NCBI GenBank assembly: GCA_002343445.1
Contig: DDSP01000062.1
Coordinates: forward strand, 237 to 14,262
Reading direction: 5' to 3'
Length of the DNA: 14,026 nt
Source: Chthonomonas sp. UBA2387
Lineage (GTDB): Bacteria > Armatimonadota > Fimbriimonadia > Fimbriimonadales > Fimbriimonadaceae
Shown: positions 13,781 to 14,026 of the stretch, one piece after another
Layout: each line of letters opens with the position of its first letter
Position numbering within the stretch: the first letter of the stretch is position 1
Translations under genes and position numbers: made by a program
The notes under the pieces: generated by a model
Databases searched by the model: none
Told to the model about the DNA's origin: nothing
Seen by the model: only the letters and a program-made list of their open reading frames with translations

Positions 13781-13830
13781 TCCGGAATTCCCCACCATTG
13801 GAGGGGTGGCCGCAGGCCGGGGTGGTTCAG
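13781..13830. repeat. REP-like palindromic intergenic segment
   Basis: In the gap after the glycosyltransferase, GGCC-GCA-GGCC (13808-13818) is flanked by GGGGTGG on both sides (13803-13809 and 13819-13825, a 16-base direct repeat). CCCC and GGGG surround ACCATTGGA just before. The GGGGTGG...GGCCGCAGGCC...GGGGTGG design resembles repetitive extragenic palindromes. Only one copy is in this window, so repetition in the genome is not shown. Confidence 0.4.
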
Positions 13831-13845
13831 TTTCGGCACCCCGCG

Positions 13846-14025
13846 TCACCTTGAGGTTCGGCCCGCGGCTGCCGGGCGCGTTCCGTCGTCCCAGACTCGA
13901 GGGCCGAAGTCTCGAAAGCAAAAGCGAGGCCTGAGCGGAGTGTCCACCTCGTCGTAAAGGGTCGTGAATCTGCCGCCGCTGGGGTCCACCATCAGCGTGC
14001 GCTTGCCGTTCTGGTCGTATTCGTA
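13846..14025 (-). pseudogene. YD/RHS-repeat protein, truncated 3' fragment at window edge
   Basis: Reading in from the right edge, the minus strand codes YEYDQNGKRTLMVDPSGGRF then TTLYDEVD, one clear YD repeat of the RHS type ('Y-YD-nG-rt---DP-Gg-tt--YD'). After this the chain loses the repeat pattern (TPLRPRFCFRDFGPRVWDDG) and stops at 13846-13848. RHS proteins normally continue for many repeats into a conserved core and a variable C-terminal toxin; neither is here. The 59 visible codons are therefore the cut or degenerate end of a gene lying mostly beyond 14026. A short intact repeat protein is possible but less likely. It converges on the glycosyltransferase operon across the REP-like segment. 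Confidence 0.65.
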
Positions 14026-14026
14026 C

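Overview
This window comes from a GC-rich bacterial genome. The genes use GGAGG-type ribosome binding sites and are packed in overlapping runs. No gene here fixes the taxon. The mix (a large serine recombinase, an XRE regulator with a C-terminal cysteine cluster, an ECF-like sigma factor, YD/RHS repeat debris, a giant glycosyltransferase-TPR protein) would fit an environmental lineage such as Armatimonadota/Fimbriimonadia or Planctomycetota. That placement is a weak inference.

Layout. 1-318: decayed end of an IS3-family transposase. 391-1186: a near-consensus sigma-70 promoter, then an orphan gene with a receiver-like N-terminus that lacks the usual phosphoacceptor Asp. 1187-1501: no gene; it holds a strong hairpin and lies beside the end of the recombinase gene. 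5019 down to 1502 (minus strand): a tightly coupled six-gene cassette. It encodes an XRE/Cys-cluster regulator, an Mrr-like nuclease, an 88-aa protein resembling the C-terminal module of replication initiators (TTG start), a phage replication-protein-O-like winged helix, a 63-aa protein and a large serine recombinase. Four of the five junctions overlap. The set reads as a compact integrative element: regulate, cut, replicate, integrate.

5201-8150 (plus strand, divergent from the cassette): an ECF-like sigma factor, an exported protein and an alpha/beta-hydrolase (lipase fold) with a beta-rich C-terminal extension, probably one operon. 8329-9276: a DUF932 phage/plasmid-type protein, closed by a good intrinsic terminator at 9297-9326. 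9356-9511: a 51-aa zinc-ribbon-like gene. The span from the recombinase to DUF932 therefore looks accessory in character, but no pair of attachment sites could be recognised and the element limits are unknown.

9690-13750: two overlapping glycosyltransferase genes. The first (1049 aa) joins three GT-A-like domains and a TPR tail. The second (304 aa) starts on a GTGA overlap and carries an inserted stretch of imperfect 10-bp tandem repeats. These probably glycosylate a surface polymer or protein. 13751-14026 holds a REP-like palindromic segment and the broken 3' end of a YD/RHS-repeat gene on the minus strand, cut by the window edge.
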